From Glebionis coronaria (taxonomy: Eukaryota > Streptophyta > Magnoliopsida > Asterales > Asteraceae), in the NCBI GenBank assembly GCA_025667525.1, contig CM046875.1, positions 434,570,617 through 434,634,616 of the forward strand: a stretch of DNA of 64,000 nucleotides. The letters run 5' to 3'. The position numbers and the translations under genes are program-made. This document shows, one piece after another, positions 59,901 through 64,000 of the stretch; the stretch's first letter is position 1, and each line of letters starts with the position of its first letter. The notes beneath the pieces were generated by a model. It did not search any database. It had not been told where the DNA came from and worked only from the letters and a program-made list of their open reading frames with translations.

Positions 59901-61005
59901 GATGATGTAAAGAATGGTGATGATGCCGAAAAAGAAAGCAGTGATGATGATTCGACTGAACCATCTGATTGCGATTCACTTAGGGAGAACCGTCGTAAGA
60001 ATCTCCACGGCAACTTCATCTCTACACTATCCACCTCCAAAGGAAAAGGTAAGTCCACTGAACCGGTTCATGCTTTTATTTCAAATCAGAACCTATGCTT
60101 GAAGACGAACCTCTCGTCTCAGTGGAACATCATTCTCCACCTCCCACAACGGATCAGCACTACATTGACATGTATGTTGAAGACACAAATCTAACAGACT
60201 TGGAATTCGCTGACACTGTCAATATTGACGAGAATGTACTGGAACAACCTTGGCTTACACATGCAGCAACCACACGCACATTTTATGCTAAAGACAAGGA
60301 TGATCTTACTCAACTCCTTAATAATCCAATTGACTTCTCGGGATTTCTGTTGCATAAATATCGAGAGTCTACCATGAATCCAACTCTTCTCAAAAGGGTA
60401 CTTAAAGATTCAAACTTCTTTGCCAGTACGAACATCAGCAGCAATGAGTGAAATTATCATACAAATGAACTCGTAAAAGCAATGAACTCAACGGCTTCAG
60501 ATATTCAAACTCCAACAAAGCATCCACTAACCACCACTGTCATCGCTGAATCCAAGCATCTTTCAACTGATTACCTCGTCAACCATGATTTCGGTTATTT
60601 GAGAAATGGCACGAAAAAGTATGCTACATCTTTAACCATGGGCAAGGCAGTACGTTTGTATGAGATACCTTGGATTGAGGACAAAGTTCCTAAGCTCTGG
60701 CGTCAAGTAGTACTTTCCTCATACGATCCATACGCGGAACTTGACATCTCTCATTGGGGTAAAAGAAAGAAGTTGGCCTACAACTACTTCAATCATCCTA
60801 AACCTGATGCTCTTCTACTTTCAGATCGTCGAATTAAAAGCATTCAGGGAGGTATCATTGATCAGATATTCGGGTATTCTTACTTAAGGGAAATCAGATT
60901 CAAATGTGAAGATAATAAGAATACACTATCAGTGAAGGAGAACTCCAATATCTTCGTCTTGAAGATATAGAAGACCTTCTACTTGTGATGACTCAAGACA
61001 AGGTA

Positions 61006-61921
61006 TGTAACACCCCATTTGTTAAGATGGAATGCTACAGTAAATTATGGCGTGTCATCAAAGCATATAAGGTAAATGTCTAAACATTCATGACCATAAA
61101 TAGAAATACCGGAATCAAACATCGGTAGTCTGAGTAACTCACACACAAGCAATATTAAGTACTGTAAATGAAAGGACTAAACAATGTCCAAATGGAATAA
61201 AGTATGAGAAAGTAGAAATAAATGCATAAGGTAAAAGAGGCCATATGGCTTCCATCTGAATGCACATACTCTGGAGTTCCTACTTGCGACCTTGGGTACC
61301 TTCCGTTTGGGAACATGAAAAATGGAAAACGGCTGAGCAAAATGCTCAGTGCACGGATATATAGATTAACGTAAAGACATAAAGGAGTGAAATCATATAA
61401 ATCATATAAAGCATGAATTGTAGCAGAAATGAATAAGTCCTGGGAAAACCTAGTTGTATGTCATGTTTACTGGTTTTAGTTCTGAAAACATAGCTTATGT
61501 TACTTATGAAAATATGTATTAGTTTAATATACCAAAAGCTAATATAGGTCATGAGGTCAACAACGTGCATGAATACTTGGAGGGGTGACCTCGTCATGCA
61601 AATTAGAGGGGATGCCTCTAATTAAGTGGTAATGGGTAGGAGGGATCAGCTCCTTGTGAAGGATGCAAGGCACACACCACATTCACCATGAAATCCTGAC
61701 TGAAACTGAACCTAGGATGCACCCATACGCCCACATGATAATAATAATATAATAATTGCCAAATAATGAAAGGGACGCCATGAGGTATCACTCCGCCGTG
61801 GTGAAGTCATAACACTAGCGCCTCTAGTGTTATGGTTATGGTACCTCCATAACTAGGTGAAACTGGTCATGCATGTATATGGCTAAGGTAACTAATAAAA
61901 CATAAGCATTTAATATGTAAT
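61006..61921 (-). repeat. Second LTR of the minus-strand gypsy family, interrupted
   Basis: Starts TGTAACACCCC and aligns with 53816 onwards for about 360 bases (shared CATCGGTAGTC, TTCCATC and CGGATATATA blocks), then diverges. Left flank is the copia third ORF with no primer site, so this is a solo LTR or the outer 3' LTR of an element extending right. It is interrupted at 61922 by the non-coding LTR element. No coding. Confidence 0.78.
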
Positions 61922-64000
61922 TTTGGAAACCTTGGTTTCCTCGAATCTTTTAGCTGCTAGGCATAACCATTGTTCATATGATTAACAATCAAAGCGCAAA
62001 ATAACAATAATTAGGAAACAAGGTGTTTAGACACAAGACACAACGAATTACTCAGTTGGATTGTTCATTAGATTAATAATAATGAATCACTAGGTGTGTA
62101 TACATTGAATCCCACACCTAGTTGACACACGCTTTAGGTTTACATTGTGAATGAAGTTATGTGAAAAACCTAATAACCCTTGGTTCCTTTTATAGTGTAA
62201 GGATTAGGGTTTTACAAAAGATAACTATGAATAACATGTATATCTTCTATTTAGATAACTATATACTAAATAATATATTTAATATATTCCCTAAATAGAA
62301 GATTCTATTAAACCGTCCATCAACGCCTAGCTTTCACATGTCAGCGTCCAAAATACATGTATCAACGCGTAGCTTTCACATGTCAGCGTCACGTGAACAA
62401 ATGTCTTGTTTCTTCATTTTGAGTTTCTGCCACATCAACTTTTTGACCCAACAATCTTCCCCTAGTTGATGTCGGCAAAACTCTTTGTGTATCTCTTGTA
62501 AGTGGTTCATCATCTGCAAATTGCTTCCCCTTAAGTATAGCATGCATGTCTTCCCCTTTTTGTCACATCAATAGGGAAGTAAACAATGTATGCAATCGAA
62601 GATTCTCCAAATGTAGGCTCTTTGTAATGATTTTAAAGAAAAATAAATAAAGTAATCTTGATGTAGAAGTAGAGTAACCCAAACCTATGTTCCATGTCTT
62701 GTACTATCCATGTGATGAAGAACTTATACCAATGGCGAAATATAAGTAGACCTCAATCCCTTTGTCAAAATTCTCATCCTTTGTGAGACACTGAGCACGA
62801 TAATGTAACTCCTTCAAGTGTTATGACAAGTCTTCGTCACCAACCGTGTAGCATGAACAAGTTACCTTTAAAAGTAATGTTGACTAGGCACAACTTTTAA
62901 AGATATGATAGAACACAAACTCGCGAAAATATTCTTCAAACATCAAACTTACTATAAGAATTCTTCCCTTTTAGTCAACACCTCTTCATGACGAGTCTTA
63001 ATGTAACAATAGCTTCTTATGTGAAAGTTGTAACTGAATAACTCTTTCACAAGGCTATCCCGATTACATAGTAAACATTACTCCAATAATACTTCACTAA
63101 TTGGTGCTAACTTAGAAAAATCATTGTCCCCTTTAAAATATCCGAGCCATTAATATCAACTTGATAATCTGAATAAAAACGGAGATTCCATGTACCTTTG
63201 CGTGTAAATACCTCTTTTTGTGTGCAAAAATCTAACCAATTTTCCAACAGCAGCTATTCCTTTGTCATCCAAGATCCTTCATTGTCCAAGATCTCATCAG
63301 TGTGTGTTGTCCAATATCGGACAACACTCATCAGTGTTTGAAAATCAATATATCGGACGACACATGATTTTCCTGTCAGCGCCAATGTATAACATTGTCA
63401 GCGCCATCTTTAAACATGTCAGTGCCTGGCCATCAGCGTCTCATCCATGCCTTGTCAGCGTTACACCAACATCTATCAGCGTCACACCAACATCTATCAG
63501 CGTCTAAATAACACACATCATCGGCTAATTGATCTAGGGTTTTATAAACCCTAAATCATGATTTTATGTGAAAACCATAAACTGCAGCAAACTTTGACAT
63601 CGAATATCTTCTTCATTAGAGATCAGATCGAAGATCCCTTCGGTGAGACCCTAGACACAAGTGTCAAGAACCTACAGCACGAATTTCACGACGATCCAAC
63701 GGTTAACAAAGGAGAAATCGCGTTTTTACTATTACTGTCCACAAAAAACAGCATATGACCACTGTTGACTTTGACGCTTAATAACGTTTTCTTGGGGATA
63801 GATCTCGACAATCCCTACGGTGGATATATATATATATGTGTGTATAATATACACAAAGTATTTCATGACGATCCAACGGTTCAATAAAAAGTTATGGCCT
63901 TCTGAATACTACTGCGCACACAAAATCGTCCAGAAAAATCCTAGACGAATTTTTCTTTTCTTCTCAAAACACGAACACCTTGTTGGTCCTAGTATCACGA
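61922..64000 (-). mobile_element. Non-coding LTR retrotransposon, copy 2, running off the window
   Basis: 3' LTR 61922-62453 (TATA box TATAAAAGG, minus, at 62195-62187), then internal sequence colinear with copy 1, including purine-tract complements at 62457, 62525, 62550 and 62965 and GTCAGCG repeats at about 63375-63505. At 64000 it has reached GTTGGTCCTAG, about 20 bases short of where copy 1 has its primer site. The 5' LTR is off-window. Confidence 0.9.
62454..64000 (-). other. Internal region of the non-coding LTR element, copy 2
   Basis: No coding potential, about 80-90 percent like copy 1 by eye. Shorter than copy 1 in places (2229 bp there), so internal indels have occurred. Nothing else recognised. 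Confidence 0.75.

Larger units (their letters stand above)
54582..61005 (+). mobile_element. Ty1/copia fragment with pol 3' half and a long third ORF
   Basis: Begins in the RT motif HYGLKQAP where the gypsy LTR ends, runs through RNase H to 55699, then a 1.7-kb non-coding interval, then a third ORF of about 3.6 kb that is cut at 61005 by another gypsy LTR. No LTR of its own is visible. That pol and third ORF belong to one element is inferred from order and strand, plus recollection of similar arrangements in Asteraceae. Confidence 0.65.
57375..61005 (+). pseudogene. Long third ORF downstream of copia pol, unknown function
   Basis: ATG 57375 (MSITEEKQLALDLAL). Layout: a 277-residue N-terminal domain, uninterrupted to TAG 58206 (probably CAG originally), with WKAIFTIIRGLH and PRFKKLIINYFM; a Lys/Ser-rich basic region; a Pro/Ser/Thr repeat (about 58740-58990); a Lys/Glu coiled-coil-like stretch (about 59020-59280); a long Asp/Glu/Gly/Asn acidic stretch (about 59440-59960). 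The C-terminal domain (about 60090-61005) includes PIDFSGFLLHKY, YLRNGTKKYATSLT and GYSYLREIRF. Stops and frameshifts occur at 58206, 58311, about 58470, in the region 58620-59340, near 60090, at 60449 and near 60910. From memory, similar long hypothetical proteins are common in Asteraceae predictions; no function is known to me. No membrane segment seen. Confidence 0.65.

Noticed and set aside
59451..59979. Long frames rich in Ile/Thr, His or Met/Val over the acidic tract
   Set aside because: Alternate-frame and antisense readings of the GGTGAT/GATGAT repeats; not genes.

Overview
This window looks like pure repetitive DNA from a plant nuclear genome. I find no host gene, rRNA or functional tRNA gene. 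It is AT-rich and made of LTR retrotransposons, non-autonomous LTR elements and one LINE-type insertion nested inside each other. The protein families (Sirevirus-type Ty1/copia, Athila and chromovirus-like Ty3/gypsy, DUF4283 LINE ORF1, and a long extra open reading frame downstream of copia pol) fit a eudicot. From memory of similar predicted proteins I would guess Asteraceae (Artemisia/Tanacetum/Lactuca-like); that is recollection, not a search.

Layout. 1-8395: decayed chromovirus-like gypsy internal region with its 3' LTR, sitting inside the 5' LTR of an Athila-type element. 8396-9592: the rest of that Athila 5' LTR. 9611-22896: two Sirevirus-type copia copies in tandem sharing a middle LTR, the second cut off in reverse transcriptase. 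22897-24079: Athila gag, resuming after the copia breakpoint. 24080-37600: a complete minus-strand Athila-like element carrying only gag and protease, flanked by the 5-bp duplication GCTAG. 37601-41710: remainder of the host Athila gag-pol, multiply broken. 41711-49423: Athila 3' untranslated region, interrupted by an ORF1-only LINE insertion (42923-45143, 17-bp duplication) and by a non-coding LTR element (45768-49156, duplication GATCT). 49424-about 51401: Athila 3' LTR. From about 51403 to 54581: minus-strand gypsy gag-protease with primer-binding site and 5' LTR. 54582-61005: Ty1/copia pol fragment followed by a very long third ORF. 61006-61921: another LTR of the minus-strand gypsy family. 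61922-64000: a second copy of the non-coding LTR element, running off the end.

Reading the joins together gives a nesting order: copia with third ORF (oldest), then the minus-strand gypsy, then Athila, then five independent insertions into Athila. This predicts that the missing halves of the gypsy pol and of the copia pol lie upstream of base 1.

The points most worth a second look are: (1) the minus-strand gypsy gag-protease reads through only if three short GT-AG segments of 74-77 nt are removed as introns; (2) the copia third ORF begins immediately after a splice-acceptor-like sequence and has conserved ends, a Pro/Ser/Thr repeat and a strongly acidic centre; (3) the Athila LTR carries a roughly 25-bp periodic array with a conserved TTCCGAATTA core; (4) an ORF1-only LINE and a coding-free LTR element both have perfect target-site duplications, so both moved in their present reduced form.
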